Shown here in pieces: positions 1-9,036 of a DNA stretch of 25,690 nucleotides. Positions within the stretch are counted from its first letter, which is position 1, and the number at the start of each line of letters is the position of its first letter. The position numbers were made by a program, and so were the translations under genes. This stretch comes from Terrimonas_B sp041743125 (GTDB taxonomy: Bacteria > Bacteroidota > Bacteroidia > Chitinophagales > Chitinophagaceae), in assembly GCA_041743125.1 (NCBI GenBank), contig JBGTNK010000048.1, positions 1 to 25,690 on the forward strand, given 5' to 3'. The notes beneath the pieces were generated by a model. The model saw nothing but the letters and a program-made list of their open reading frames with translations, did not search any database and was not told where the DNA came from.

Positions 1-573
1 GATATAACTGTTAATTACCAGCTAACAGATAATTGTATCAGCAGTCCTTCTTCATCACTAAGCGTCACAAGTAATGAGCCTGTAAATGGTACTGGCGATG
101 GTGATACTGCCCCGGATTGGTCTATAACGAATAACCATAGCGTAAAGGTTAGAGCAGAGCGGGCTGGTAATGGAAATGGAAGAGTGTATACCATTAAGGT
201 CAGCAGCAATGATGGATGCAATCCCACTTCCACGGCTACGGCAACGGTTAAGGTGCCCAAGAACAATAACCAGAAAAGACCTGGTCAACCTGACTTAATA
301 ACAAATAATCTTATAACAAAGGATTTCATGATCGGGGCTTTCCCTAACCCGGCAACTAAGGGTTTTTATATCAGCATAGGTGAAAGTGAAATAAAAGAAA
401 AAGTATTGCTACAGGTATTTGATATAACTGGTCGCCTGGTAGAAACAAAGCAGAATGTAGCAGGAGGATCAACCATCCAGCTGGGCAATAATTACCGCCC
501 TGGAGTTTATTTACTCAGAGCCATACAGGGAGATATGCACCGGGAACTGAGGTTAGTGAAACTATCTGATTAA
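1..573 (+). CDS. T9SS-exported surface/secreted protein, 3' end only
   Basis: The reading frame is open from base 1 to the TAA at 571-573, so the gene begins upstream; 190 C-terminal residues are visible. The first ~90 residues are Ser/Thr/Asn-rich and look like the end of an extracellular Ig- or PKD-like repeat region (for example YTIKVSSNDGCNPTSTATATV). From about residue 110 the protein carries a type IX secretion C-terminal sorting domain of the TIGR04183 kind: FPNPATKGFYI, then VFDITGRLVE, then the GVYLLRA strand and a final lysine-containing strand (LRLVKLSD). In this family the domain guides export through the outer membrane and is removed or attached to the surface. The catalytic or adhesive part lies outside the window, so its substrate cannot be named. 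A strong terminator follows directly. Confidence 0.85.
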   Translation, partial: DITVNYQLTDNCISSPSSSLSVTSNEPVNGTGDGDTAPDWSITNNHSVKVRAERAGNGNGRVYTIKVSSNDGCNPTSTATATVKVPKNNNQKRPGQPDLITNNLITKDFMIGAFPNPATKGFYISIGESEIKEKVLLQVFDITGRLVETKQNVAGGSTIQLGNNYRPGVYLLRAIQGDMHRELRLVKLSD

Positions 574-591
574 TATTAAGAAAAGAATAGA

Positions 592-628
592 AACAGCTTG
601 CCTGATTTAAAAGGCAGGCTGTTTTTTT
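592..628 (+). terminator. Rho-independent terminator after the first T9SS gene
   Basis: A 12-bp stem (592-603 with 612-623, one G-U pair) closes an 8-base loop and runs into a T-tract at 622-628. It lies 18 bases after the stop codon of the upstream gene and separates it from the next one. Confidence 0.9.
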
Positions 629-849
629 AAATATAATTGGATAATCAAATAAAATCCGGAAAGGGCAATTGCGATACCAGTTTTTTACAAAACTGATTAG
701 CCGTTACCACAATCAAAGCCGCCGATGGTGAAATGGCGGTTGGCCGGTCATACTGGAAAACTTATTTTCATAATCATAGTACATCGATTGGCCTTTCCAC
801 ATCGCAGCGGTTTTGTTTAAAAAACAATTATCATACTAATACTTCTAAA

Positions 850-3800
850 ATGAAAAAATTTACCCGCCTGCCAGCAGTTGTATTTTTGTATTTATTCTTT
901 TTATTTTTACCGTCTTCAAATACAGCGGCCCAGGTATCAGGTGTAAAAGCGATACCGGGAGATTATGCTTCTATCACTGACGCTGTAGCGCAAATAAGAA
1001 TCACAGGCGTTTCAGGGCCGACTTTCCTGGAACTTCAGCCTGGGTACAATTCTGCAAGTGAAACTTTTCCAATAATCATCAGGGAAATGCCTGGCGTCCA
1101 CTTTATCAATACACTTACCATCAGCCCGGCGTCAGGGGCTACTGGCCTATCTATTGTTTCCGCAACGAACGGACCTGTTATTTATTTAATTGGCGCTACG
1201 GGGATCATTATTGATGGAAGGCCGGGAAGATCGGGCACTGCCAGGGAACTGACTATACGAAACAATGCAAATGACGCCCACGCAATCAGTTTTACTGATG
1301 GCGCAATAGATAATATAGTAAGATATTGTACAGTAGAAGGTGATACTCCTCCGGCTCCCCAGGCAACATACTCCGGTGGTATTATTTATTTTGGCCCTTC
1401 ACTTGAACCCCTCCCCTTTAACACCTTGTTTGAAAATGCAGCTAATGAAGTTTCAAATTGTATAATCAGGGGAATCAATTCACCTACGGCTGCCATTTTA
1501 TGTGTTGCAAACGATGCAGTACGCAACCTGGACAACAAGATCATCAATAACGAAATAATAATGTCTGGCGGTTATGGCATTGCATTGTATAATTACAACA
1601 GAAATTGGACTATTACTGGGAACAGTATTTATAGTCCAAATGGTTTAGGTTTAACTGACGTTGGGATTCTTTTCGGACAATCAGCACCGGGGTCTAATAT
1701 TAACAATACGATTTCCGGTAATTTTATTGGAGGAACAGCTCCCCAGGCAGGTGGCAACAAGGCTTTGGTCTTTCATTCCGTTCATGGAATAATCTTATAC
1801 TCCGGTACTTTTATTGTTGAAAATAATGTAATTCAAAATTTTAGAATTCGTATGGAAGGCGGTCAGGCTAACTTTGAAGGAATGCGAATCTTTGACAACG
1901 CTTCCGTTCAAATAAGCAGAAATCAGATTGGCGGCACTACTCCATCCAGTAATATCCAGATAGATCCAGGAAATTTTATTTTGGGTACAGCAACTATCAG
2001 GGGTATAACAAATCTCTCCTGCTTACCGGTCGCGATAACTAATAACAGAATTAGCAATATTCTTTTTTTTGGATATACTACGGCAACTTTTACTGGTATT
2101 TTGCATAACGGAGGGGATAACCTGGTGATTGCCGGTAACCTGATTGACCAGATTAGTGCTAATGGTCCCGGATCTGTTGTTTATAAGGCTATCAGTTTAA
2201 CTCCAAATCCAATCTGCCCTTTTAGCCCTAACCCGTCTGCCGAGATTGACCGTAACCTGATTAACAACATCACACTCACTTCTGATGATGGCAACGCCAG
2301 TTTTACAGGCATTGAATTAGGTGGAACAAATGCAGTCAGTGAACCTGCACAGTTACACAATAATGAAATTTCTAAATTAAATATATCGGCCCAAAATGGA
2401 GAAGCTAACGTTTCAGGATTACGTATAAACGATAGAATTTCCAGCAATACCGGTAATATCATTGGCTCGCCTTCTGAAGCCAATAGTATTATAGTAACAG
2501 GAAAAACGGCCCATGTTACCGCTATTCTTGTTAATGAATCCCCTGATGCTTCCATCAGTGATGATTTAATAGGAAACATCACGGTGAATGGAACTTTGTC
2601 CTCCTCACTTAATGGTATTTATTTCCAGGGAGGAGGTATCGCCAAAGCCGAAGGAAACGAGTTAAAAAATCTTTCTGTCAAAAGTACCGGCCCGGCTGAT
2701 ATGGTAGGTGTCAGTTTTAATGGAACGAATACCAGTAGCGAACCGTCTTTGTTGCATCATAACCAGATTTATAGTATAAATGTTTCTTCAACTAATGCTG
2801 AAGCCAGCTTTGCGGGTATAAGGAATGATAGACTTGCCGCCAATACCGGTAATATCATTGGTTCCGCCAGCGAAGCCAATAGCATTGTAGTCACCGGTAA
2901 ATCCGCCCATGCTACAGGCATTCATTTGAAAAATCCGCCTGATGTATCTGTCAGTGATGATGTCATAGCAAACATTAGCGCCATTGGAACTTTGGACCCC
3001 GGCTCCGTGAAAGGTATTCATTTTGATGGCGGGGCCTTAGCCAAAATTTCAGGTAATGTTATTCACCATCTTACTTCCCCTTTATCAAAAGGTATTTATT
3101 TGCAACCCGCAGGAGATTTATCAAACGTAACTATTAAAAACAATGAGTTAACAGGCTTAAATATCAATTCAGGAATCGGGATAGAAACCTTTGTTGCAAC
3201 AGAAGCTTCTTTGGATCTGAACGTTACCGATAATACCATCAGCAACTGGCAAACGGGAGTATTGCTGCAGGCAGAGAACGGCGCTACGCTGGAGCAATCA
3301 TTTCAAAATAATTCAGTAATTAATAATCAAACTGGCTTCATAAATGAAAACGGAACAGTAGTCAATGCCACCTGCAATTGGTGGGGCCATGCCAGCGGCC
3401 CCGGTGGTGCAGGGCCGGGAACAGGAAACCCGGTAGGGCCTAATGTAACATTTACTCCCTGGGCTACTATAGAAAATTATGTTGCTCTACATGCCGGTGC
3501 CGATCAAACTATTTATAAAGGTTACGGACCCACCAGCAAAACAATAACACCCACAATTACGGTTTGTGGAACGCCAACCATTCTTTGGTCAACTGGTGCT
3601 ACTACTGCTGCTATAACGGTGAATCCGGCGGTAACAACAACTTATTCCATAAAAGTTACGGATGCCAATGGCCATGAAGCAACAGATGAAATAATTGTTT
3701 TTGTTCAGGATGCACGGTGTGGGAACAATAATAATAAGGTGTTGATTTGTCATAATGAATCGACCACGAAAAGGAAAACGCTCTGCATTGCCGCTTCAGA

Positions 3801-4173
3801 TGTTTCCTCACACCTGGCACATGGAGATGTTTTGGGAGATTGTGCAGGTACTGCATCTAAGCCATCAGGAAGCCAGGCACCCGGAACAATCGTAAATCCT
3901 GAAGATGTAGAGAAATCCTTCACTATTCTCAATGTATACCCTAACCCTCTCCAAAACCAGGTGGAATTAAAATGGGAATCCTTGGTTAGCGGTAGCGCAA
4001 AATTCAGTGTGATTGATGTGCTGGGGCGCACCGTATTCACACAAAATCTGCCGCAATCGAAAGGTGTCAATTACCGCAACCTGGTATTGCCATCACTGAA
4101 AAACGGTAATTATATTGTGATGTTACAATCGGGTGAAAGAACCAGGACAGAAAAAGTGTTTATCCAGCATTGA
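850..4173 (+). CDS. Secreted right-handed beta-helix protein with T9SS sorting domain
   Basis: A large exported surface protein of 1107 residues; no enzymatic activity can be assigned. I start it at ATG 850 rather than the in-frame GTG/ATG region near 733 because residues 1-27 then form a clean signal peptide (MKKFTRLPAVVFLYLFFLF, ending near TAAQ), which the longer version would bury. Residues ~45-860 are full of short Asn-rich strands (NNxI, GNxI) typical of parallel beta-helix (pectate-lyase-like) repeats and include two tandem copies of a ~133-residue module. The helix ends with CNWWGHASGPGG (from residue 842), a motif common at the end of such domains. An Ig-like domain (~884-955), a Cys/His-rich motif (964-998) and a T9SS sorting domain (~1023-1107, VYPNPLQNQ, VIDVLGRTVF, GNYIVML) follow. 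The fold suggests polysaccharide binding or lyase-like or adhesive function, which is inference. Confidence 0.88.
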   Translation: MKKFTRLPAVVFLYLFFLFLPSSNTAAQVSGVKAIPGDYASITDAVAQIRITGVSGPTFLELQPGYNSASETFPIIIREMPGVHFINTLTISPASGATGLSIVSATNGPVIYLIGATGIIIDGRPGRSGTARELTIRNNANDAHAISFTDGAIDNIVRYCTVEGDTPPAPQATYSGGIIYFGPSLEPLPFNTLFENAANEVSNCIIRGINSPTAAILCVANDAVRNLDNKIINNEIIMSGGYGIALYNYNRNWTITGNSIYSPNGLGLTDVGILFGQSAPGSNINNTISGNFIGGTAPQAGGNKALVFHSVHGIILYSGTFIVENNVIQNFRIRMEGGQANFEGMRIFDNASVQISRNQIGGTTPSSNIQIDPGNFILGTATIRGITNLSCLPVAITNNRISNILFFGYTTATFTGILHNGGDNLVIAGNLIDQISANGPGSVVYKAISLTPNPICPFSPNPSAEIDRNLINNITLTSDDGNASFTGIELGGTNAVSEPAQLHNNEISKLNISAQNGEANVSGLRINDRISSNTGNIIGSPSEANSIIVTGKTAHVTAILVNESPDASISDDLIGNITVNGTLSSSLNGIYFQGGGIAKAEGNELKNLSVKSTGPADMVGVSFNGTNTSSEPSLLHHNQIYSINVSSTNAEASFAGIRNDRLAANTGNIIGSASEANSIVVTGKSAHATGIHLKNPPDVSVSDDVIANISAIGTLDPGSVKGIHFDGGALAKISGNVIHHLTSPLSKGIYLQPAGDLSNVTIKNNELTGLNINSGIGIETFVATEASLDLNVTDNTISNWQTGVLLQAENGATLEQSFQNNSVINNQTGFINENGTVVNATCNWWGHASGPGGAGPGTGNPVGPNVTFTPWATIENYVALHAGADQTIYKGYGPTSKTITPTITVCGTPTILWSTGATTAAITVNPAVTTTYSIKVTDANGHEATDEIIVFVQDARCGNNNNKVLICHNESTTKRKTLCIAASDVSSHLAHGDVLGDCAGTASKPSGSQAPGTIVNPEDVEKSFTILNVYPNPLQNQVELKWESLVSGSAKFSVIDVLGRTVFTQNLPQSKGVNYRNLVLPSLKNGNYIVMLQSGERTRTEKVFIQH
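2308..3078 (+). repeat. Tandem duplication of a ~133-residue beta-helix module
   Basis: Two consecutive in-frame units begin near 2308 and 2707 (period 399 bases, 396 at the central anchor because of a one-residue indel). Shared landmarks are SEPxxLHxNxI, NTGNIIG followed by SEANSI, VTGK, SAH/TAH and SDDxIxNI. A 20-base stretch (starting 2446 and 2842) is identical in both, while most other positions have diverged, so the duplication is old or under selection at the protein level. Confidence 0.85.
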
Positions 4174-4271
4174 TCATTAAACCAGGTATGAAGTTCACGA
4201 AAGAACAAGCAGAAATGCTTCTTCTTTTTTTTTGATTCATAATGAAAAAAAACTTTTATTTTTTGCCGGCA

Positions 4272-6050
4272 TTACATTCGTTCCGGCACTTTTATTCCCA
4301 GTAAGTGCATGGCCGAGGCGATCACACCTGATGTCAGTTCACAAATTTGCAATCGTAATTGTTTTTTTTCATCTGATTCTGCATTCATTACCGAATGAAC
4401 AGTATAAAAAGTATTGAATGTTTTTGCCACATTAAAAGCGTAGATAGCCAGCAAGGATGGGTTATGCTCCAAAAGAGCCTGTTCAACCGTAACCTGATAC
4501 TGTTCCAGCAAAACAATCAATTCTTTTTCTTTTTGTAATATATCTTCTTTTGCCTGAAGATGACCAGGCGTCGCTTTTTCTTTTCGCAATATGGACTTTA
4601 TCCTGGCATGAGTGTATTGAATGAACGGTCCTGTGAATCCGTGAAAGTCGATACTTTCTTCCGGGTTAAAGATCATGCGTTTTTTTGGATCAACACGCAG
4701 CAGGAAAAATTTTAGAGCTCCCAGGGCGATAGTGTCATACAAATCATTTAATTCACCGGGGTTAAAGTCTTTTACTTTTCCAAGCTCCTCCGTTTTTTCG
4801 CGGGCATATTTTTTTAATTCATCTATCATGTCATCCGCATCTACTACGGTGCCTTCCCGGGTTTTCATTCTTCCGGTAGGGAGCTCTACCATACCGTATA
4901 CCAGGTGAAATATGCCATCAGCATAAGGTTTACCCAATTTTTGTAAAATCAGCTTAAGCACTTTCATGTGGTAGATCTGCTCATCGGCGATCACATAAAA
5001 ACTCTCGTCGTATTGAAACTCCTCATACTTTTTATCAGCAAGACCAAGATCCTGGGTAATATAAACGGAAGTGCCATCCTTTCTTTGCACTATTTTTTCA
5101 TCCAGGCCATCAGCAGTCAGATCGATCCATACACTGCCATCTTCCTTTTTGTAAAAAACCCCTTTTTGTAATCCAGCCACTACAAATTCTTTTCCGAGCA
5201 AATAGGTTTCACTTTCAAAATAATTTTTATCAAAATCGCTCCCTATTTTTTTATAGGTTTCATTGAATCCTTCATAAACCCACCCATTCATTTTTTGCCA
5301 GAGTGCCCTGACTGCCGGATCACCGTTTTCCCAATCCAAAAGCATTTTCTGTGTTTCCAACATGATCGGTGCATTTTTCTCTGCGTCTTCCTTATTCATT
5401 CCGTCAGCCATCAGCAATGCAATTTCATTTTTATATTCTTCTCCAAATTGTACATAATAGTCACCTACAAAATGGTCACCTTTAATGCCGGTGGATTCCG
5501 GGGTTTTGCCCTCACCAAATTTTTGCCAGGTTACCATTGATTTACATATATGAATTCCCCGGTCATTCATGATGGCCGTTTTATAAACGGTATGGCCGGT
5601 GGTTTTTAATATTTCAGCAATACTCCATCCTAAAAAATTATTTCGCAGGTGTCCCAGGTGCAGCGGTTTGTTTGTATTGGGTGAAGAGTATTCAACAATC
5701 ACTCTTTTCTGGTTGGCCGGTTGATAGGCAGAATGGTCTCTATAATAATTCTGTTGAAGAAAGTTTAGGAAGTAATTATTTGTGATGACCAGGTTTAAAA
5801 ACCCCTTTATCACGTTAAAAGAAGAAAACAATTCACCATTGCTGTTCAATAAATATTCCCCGATTTCTTTTCCCAATTGTTCCGGCGACTTTTTTAATTG
5901 TTTTACAAATGAAAAAAGTACTAATGTATAATCACCTTCAAATTCTGGTTTGGTCAGGCTGACTGTAATATCTTTCTCATCAAAATTATTTCCATACAAG
6001 TCAGTTAATGCCTTTGTTATAATTGGTTTTATCTCCGATACAATGCCCAT
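4272..6050 (-). CDS. argS: Arginyl-tRNA synthetase
   Basis: Class I aminoacyl-tRNA synthetase that charges tRNA-Arg in the cytoplasm. At 592 residues it has the usual length. An N-terminal Arg-tRNA synthetase domain (~1-90) precedes the Rossmann catalytic domain with the HIGH signature HLGH at 131-134 in the context SSPNTNKPLHLGHLRNN. The KMSKS loop appears as RMKTREG (394-400), the degenerate form usual in ArgRS. The C-terminal DALR anticodon-binding helical domain ends in HLLGIKVPERM, the standard end of the family. The gene is monocistronic and converges with the T9SS gene across a 98-base gap, where only a weak 5-bp GAAA-loop hairpin (4207-4220) followed by a T-run serves as a possible terminator for the plus-strand gene. 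It is divergent from the GtrA-type gene. Confidence 0.98.
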   Translation of the reverse strand: MGIVSEIKPIITKALTDLYGNNFDEKDITVSLTKPEFEGDYTLVLFSFVKQLKKSPEQLGKEIGEYLLNSNGELFSSFNVIKGFLNLVITNNYFLNFLQQNYYRDHSAYQPANQKRVIVEYSSPNTNKPLHLGHLRNNFLGWSIAEILKTTGHTVYKTAIMNDRGIHICKSMVTWQKFGEGKTPESTGIKGDHFVGDYYVQFGEEYKNEIALLMADGMNKEDAEKNAPIMLETQKMLLDWENGDPAVRALWQKMNGWVYEGFNETYKKIGSDFDKNYFESETYLLGKEFVVAGLQKGVFYKKEDGSVWIDLTADGLDEKIVQRKDGTSVYITQDLGLADKKYEEFQYDESFYVIADEQIYHMKVLKLILQKLGKPYADGIFHLVYGMVELPTGRMKTREGTVVDADDMIDELKKYAREKTEELGKVKDFNPGELNDLYDTIALGALKFFLLRVDPKKRMIFNPEESIDFHGFTGPFIQYTHARIKSILRKEKATPGHLQAKEDILQKEKELIVLLEQYQVTVEQALLEHNPSLLAIYAFNVAKTFNTFYTVHSVMNAESDEKKQLRLQICELTSGVIASAMHLLGIKVPERM

Positions 6051-6173
6051 CTTCCTGAAATTTAGCTGCGAATTTACGGAATCCTTTCTTCGTTAGTCGG
6101 TCATAGTTTATACCGGCATGGTTGAATCAAAAATCAAAGGTTTAAATGGGAAACTTCAATATTTTTGCCCGGC

Positions 6174-6689
6174 ATGAAAAGGCACTTTTATTCAGCCCGA
6201 GATTTTATACTGCCTGGCATTGATTTTTTTTATCCGCCGTTTCGCGGGATAATGAACCTTCAAACCTTTCGCTATGCTGCAGTTGGAGGCGGAAATACTT
6301 TACTGGGATTCCTGGTCTATTTTATTAGCTACCGTTATTTGTTGCAGGAAAAGCAACTTCATTTTGGATTTTATGCATTTAAAAGTCACGTGGCTGCCTT
6401 ATTCATTTCGTTCTGTGTTACATTTCCCGTTGGCTTTCTAATGTCAAAATACGTGGTGTTTAATGATTCTTTTCTGAAAGGAAGAGTACAGTTATTCCGC
6501 TATTTTATGATCTGCCTGTTTAACCTGGCGCTGAATTATATTTTGTTGAAAATATTAGTGGAAAGAGCCAGTGTTTACCCTGTACTAGCGCAAGTGTTGA
6601 CCACTTCCATCGTAATTGTATTCAGTTTCCTGGCCCAGAGACATTTTTCTTTCAAGGCGGAAGTGCTGGAAGATGAAGCTACAAACTGA
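6174..6689 (+). CDS. GtrA-like four-helix membrane protein
   Basis: A small inner-membrane protein of 171 residues with four predicted transmembrane helices (about 33-53, 72-90, 108-128, 136-155), matching the GtrA/DPMS family (PF04138). The hallmark Phe-Arg-Tyr with GGGNTLLGF at the first helix and FSFLAQRHFSF at the last are typical. Family members are thought to help move or anchor lipid-linked sugars for glycosyl transfer to surface polysaccharides. The start is uncertain: ATG 6174 keeps the segment IDFFYPPFRGIM, which I recall as common in Bacteroidota members, while ATG 6252 gives a 145-residue version closer to the minimal domain. A TAnnTTTG match at 6160-6167 sits so close to 6174 that it would give a leaderless message from the first start or a ~78-base leader for the second. 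The 3' end overlaps the convergent DUF4403 gene by 11 bases. Confidence 0.85.
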   Translation: MKRHFYSARDFILPGIDFFYPPFRGIMNLQTFRYAAVGGGNTLLGFLVYFISYRYLLQEKQLHFGFYAFKSHVAALFISFCVTFPVGFLMSKYVVFNDSFLKGRVQLFRYFMICLFNLALNYILLKILVERASVYPVLAQVLTTSIVIVFSFLAQRHFSFKAEVLEDEATN

Positions 6690-8109
6690 AATCAACGGAA
6701 TCCATCTTTACAGACAAATCACCGGTGCAACTGCTGCGTATGATCAGCGACTGACTGAAAGGATAAATACCGATCAGCCGGATATCTTCTATTTGACCAT
6801 AACTTCGGGTTCCTTTTATCCATTCCCGGTTTAGCTGCTCGTTGATTGTGATTTTTGCGCTGTCAATGTACGTGCCGAGATCAAATTTTGTATTCCTGCT
6901 TATTTCATTAATGATCCTGCGGCTAAACAACCATTCAGAGGATTTTAGTAATGCATCTTTTGAACGGATATCAAAATCAATATTTGTGATCTCCAGGATA
7001 CGGTTTTCATGGGTATACACTGGTTTTCCTGTAAGATAAAATGTGCCATTATCCGTACCACCGAAATTTACACGGATGATCAGTTTTTCATTTCCGGTTC
7101 CATACAACTGGCAATCCCTGATGATAAATTTTTTCTTGACAGGACCTTTATTGAAATCGAATTCTTTGTTGGCAATATGCCTGTTTACAATTGTACTGAG
7201 TGAATCATAATTGAGCCTGGCATCCAGGAAAATGGAAAATCCCTGTTGCCGGCTAATGGGTCCGATTGCAGGAATGATTGACATTTTTTCTTCCGGCTTC
7301 TCAAAGCTAATTACTGGCTTTGCGGACAAACCCAGGTATACATATAAGGAATCTTCTCTCGCAAACAGGTTATTTATTTTAATGGTTTGAGGATTCATTT
7401 GTAACCAGCCCATATCATAAATATTGTAAGGCTTCATCAGTTGGTTCCATACCTGTTGAAACTGTGGTTTCAGATCGATGGTTCCATAACTTCTTTCCAG
7501 TGCGGCTTTGGCTGTGTCCAGTTCTTCCTTTAGCCCATCTAAAACATCTTTTGTAATATCCTGCCCCCAAAAACAGATTTCGCATTTATCCAATGCCTGG
7601 GGTTCATTTCTGCGGACCTGCAATTTTAATTTATAATCCGGAAGCATGGTCAGGGAATTAGTAAAAGAAACATTTACTCTCCTTTCTGGTTCATCAAATC
7701 CACACCTGCAGGGGGCTGTCCATGGTGATATAGCGGCGCCGCCCACACAAACCCTGGTGGAACCTATGATTCTGTAATACCCCATGAAACCCAGAGTAAA
7801 CAGAGTTCCGGAAGCACTTAATTGTAAAGGACTTCTTCGAAAACTATATTTATAGCGGGTAGCACAATTATCCTGCACCCAGCCGTCCGGGTAGTTGGGA
7901 GAGGTAAATAAGGTATCCACTTGGTTTTCGGCCATGGAATAAAAAGGCTTCAGGTTTATTTGTATGGGTATATTGATCTCAGAAACGGGAAGCGAATCCA
8001 ACTTAAAATCAGATGCAAAAAGTAAAGGTCTTTCCGGGCTGATTTTGTGGGAGCAGGAAAAGCTAATCAGGGTTATAAAAAGCGTAACAAAAATTTCATT
8101 TCCTTTCAT
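6679..8109 (-). CDS. DUF4403 family putative lipoprotein
   Basis: A 476-residue exported protein of the DUF4403 family (PF14356), whose function is not established. The N-terminus (MKGNEIFVTLFITLISFSCS) is a short hydrophobic signal ending in Cys19, so it is probably lipidated; the residue at -3 is Ser rather than the classical Leu, so the lipobox is loose. Family-like landmarks are INIPIQINLKPFY, the segment TSPNYPDGWVQDNCATRYKY near residue 70-90, FRRSPL and a Cys-containing PCRCGFDEPERRVNV block around 132-146. Extended beta structure with one helical stretch (~190-215) fits a tubular or lipid-binding-like envelope protein, but that is inference. It has a good promoter of its own and overlaps the convergent GtrA-type gene at its stop codon. 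Confidence 0.85.
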   Translation of the reverse strand: MKGNEIFVTLFITLISFSCSHKISPERPLLFASDFKLDSLPVSEINIPIQINLKPFYSMAENQVDTLFTSPNYPDGWVQDNCATRYKYSFRRSPLQLSASGTLFTLGFMGYYRIIGSTRVCVGGAAISPWTAPCRCGFDEPERRVNVSFTNSLTMLPDYKLKLQVRRNEPQALDKCEICFWGQDITKDVLDGLKEELDTAKAALERSYGTIDLKPQFQQVWNQLMKPYNIYDMGWLQMNPQTIKINNLFAREDSLYVYLGLSAKPVISFEKPEEKMSIIPAIGPISRQQGFSIFLDARLNYDSLSTIVNRHIANKEFDFNKGPVKKKFIIRDCQLYGTGNEKLIIRVNFGGTDNGTFYLTGKPVYTHENRILEITNIDFDIRSKDALLKSSEWLFSRRIINEISRNTKFDLGTYIDSAKITINEQLNREWIKGTRSYGQIEDIRLIGIYPFSQSLIIRSSCTGDLSVKMDSVDFSL

Positions 8110-8156
8110 ACTTTAAGTTTAGAAACCACCACTTTGAATCGTGGCACCAGTTCATT

Positions 8157-8188
8157 CAAATTTAAGTAAAGAAATGATGAGAATGCAA
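8157..8188 (-). promoter_or_regulatory. Bacteroidota-type promoter for the DUF4403 gene
   Basis: Read on the minus strand, TTG (8188-8186), a 21-base spacer and TAAATTTG (8164-8157) fit the -33/-7 pattern TTTG-N19-21-TAnnTTTG. The predicted start of transcription lies ~40 bases before the ATG at 8109. Confidence 0.6.
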
Positions 8189-8311
8189 GAGGATATATGT
8201 CCTGTTTGGGTTGCGTCATGCTAAACCAATTACCAAAGTCTCATTTCTATGCAACCATTACAATAGAATTGTTCGATGCGCAATACCTGGTACAGCTTAT
8301 TCTTTGAAACT

Positions 8312-8977
8312 TTAATTGTTAGCCGGGTTTTTCCAACCCTGCCTCAATCTTTCAATTGTTTTTTTTATTCTTTTACTCCTGGTTTCCTCTCTTTTTGCGG
8401 TCACTATCCATTCCACATATTCTTTTTTATGGGAATAAGCAAGTGAATCAAATATGCCCGCTTCTTTCCGGTTTTTTTTAAATGATGCCTTAAGGTCATC
8501 AGGCAGCCTCACCTTTTTATTTACCGGATCTATCCAATTAAATATTTCCCTGGGTTCGGCTTTTGCTTCTTTTGCTTTGTCAGCTGCCGTCTTAGCCCTA
8601 AAACCAAAAACCGACCAGGTATCATTAAAAGAAATGAGGTTTATCCAGGTTAGTTTCTCCGATTCACTTCGCAAACAATCCCATCCTTTGTCCCGGGTAA
8701 GGTCAGTTTGTATTTTTGAAGTTCCTTTTGGATAGTATGCCCATACGATTACATTCTCCTTTAAAAGTTTCATCACCCTGCTCATTTCTTTTTCCAGCTG
8801 CGCTTTATTTAACACAAACCAATGAACCTGGTCATATTCTTTTCCCGAAGTCACCAACTTCACATTTTCCGGTAAAGCAGTCAAAGATATTTTGAAGTCG
8901 GCCGGGGCATTAATGGTCAATAGGATAAAATTCTTCTTGATGCGCAATTTTTCAGAGATGGAATTTGCCATGGACAT
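8312..8977 (-). CDS. DUF3052-like / YdeI-OmdA fusion protein
   Basis: A soluble 221-residue protein made of two recognisable parts. Residues ~6-125 resemble DUF3052 (LRIKKNFILLTINAPADF, then VHWFVLNKAQLEKEM, YYPKG, TDLTRDKGWD and WSVFGFRAK). Residues ~160-215 match the OmdA/YdeI C-terminal family (PF13376): RLPDDLKASFKKN, FDSLAYSHKKEYVEWI, then AKREETRSKRIKKTIERL. The second family is named after bacteriocin-resistance and OmpD-associated proteins, but its biochemical role is unclear. A second Met at residue 3 is an equally good start. The gene lies 59 bases downstream of the DUF456 gene on the same strand with no hairpin between, so the two may be co-transcribed. The ~200 bases beyond its stop, before the DUF4403 promoter, hold nothing I recognise. 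Confidence 0.78.
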   Translation of the reverse strand: MSMANSISEKLRIKKNFILLTINAPADFKISLTALPENVKLVTSGKEYDQVHWFVLNKAQLEKEMSRVMKLLKENVIVWAYYPKGTSKIQTDLTRDKGWDCLRSESEKLTWINLISFNDTWSVFGFRAKTAADKAKEAKAEPREIFNWIDPVNKKVRLPDDLKASFKKNRKEAGIFDSLAYSHKKEYVEWIVTAKREETRSKRIKKTIERLRQGWKNPANN

Positions 8978-9036
8978 AAGTAGTTTGGTACTAAATTAAG
9001 ATTCGCGGGTATGATCAGGGGAAGCTGTACATTCTT

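Noticed and set aside
678..695. 7-bp hairpin (CAGTTTT/AAAACTG) upstream of the beta-helix gene
   Set aside because: AT-rich and short, with no T-run or neighbouring promoter to give it a role; likely chance.
733..849. Upstream extension of the beta-helix protein gene to a start at 733
   Set aside because: It would place 39 non-conserved-looking residues ahead of a perfect signal peptide starting at ATG 850.
4232..4417. Short plus-strand open frame beginning at a TTG
   Set aside because: Lies almost wholly over the 3' end of argS on the other strand and has no protein-like features beyond the overlap.
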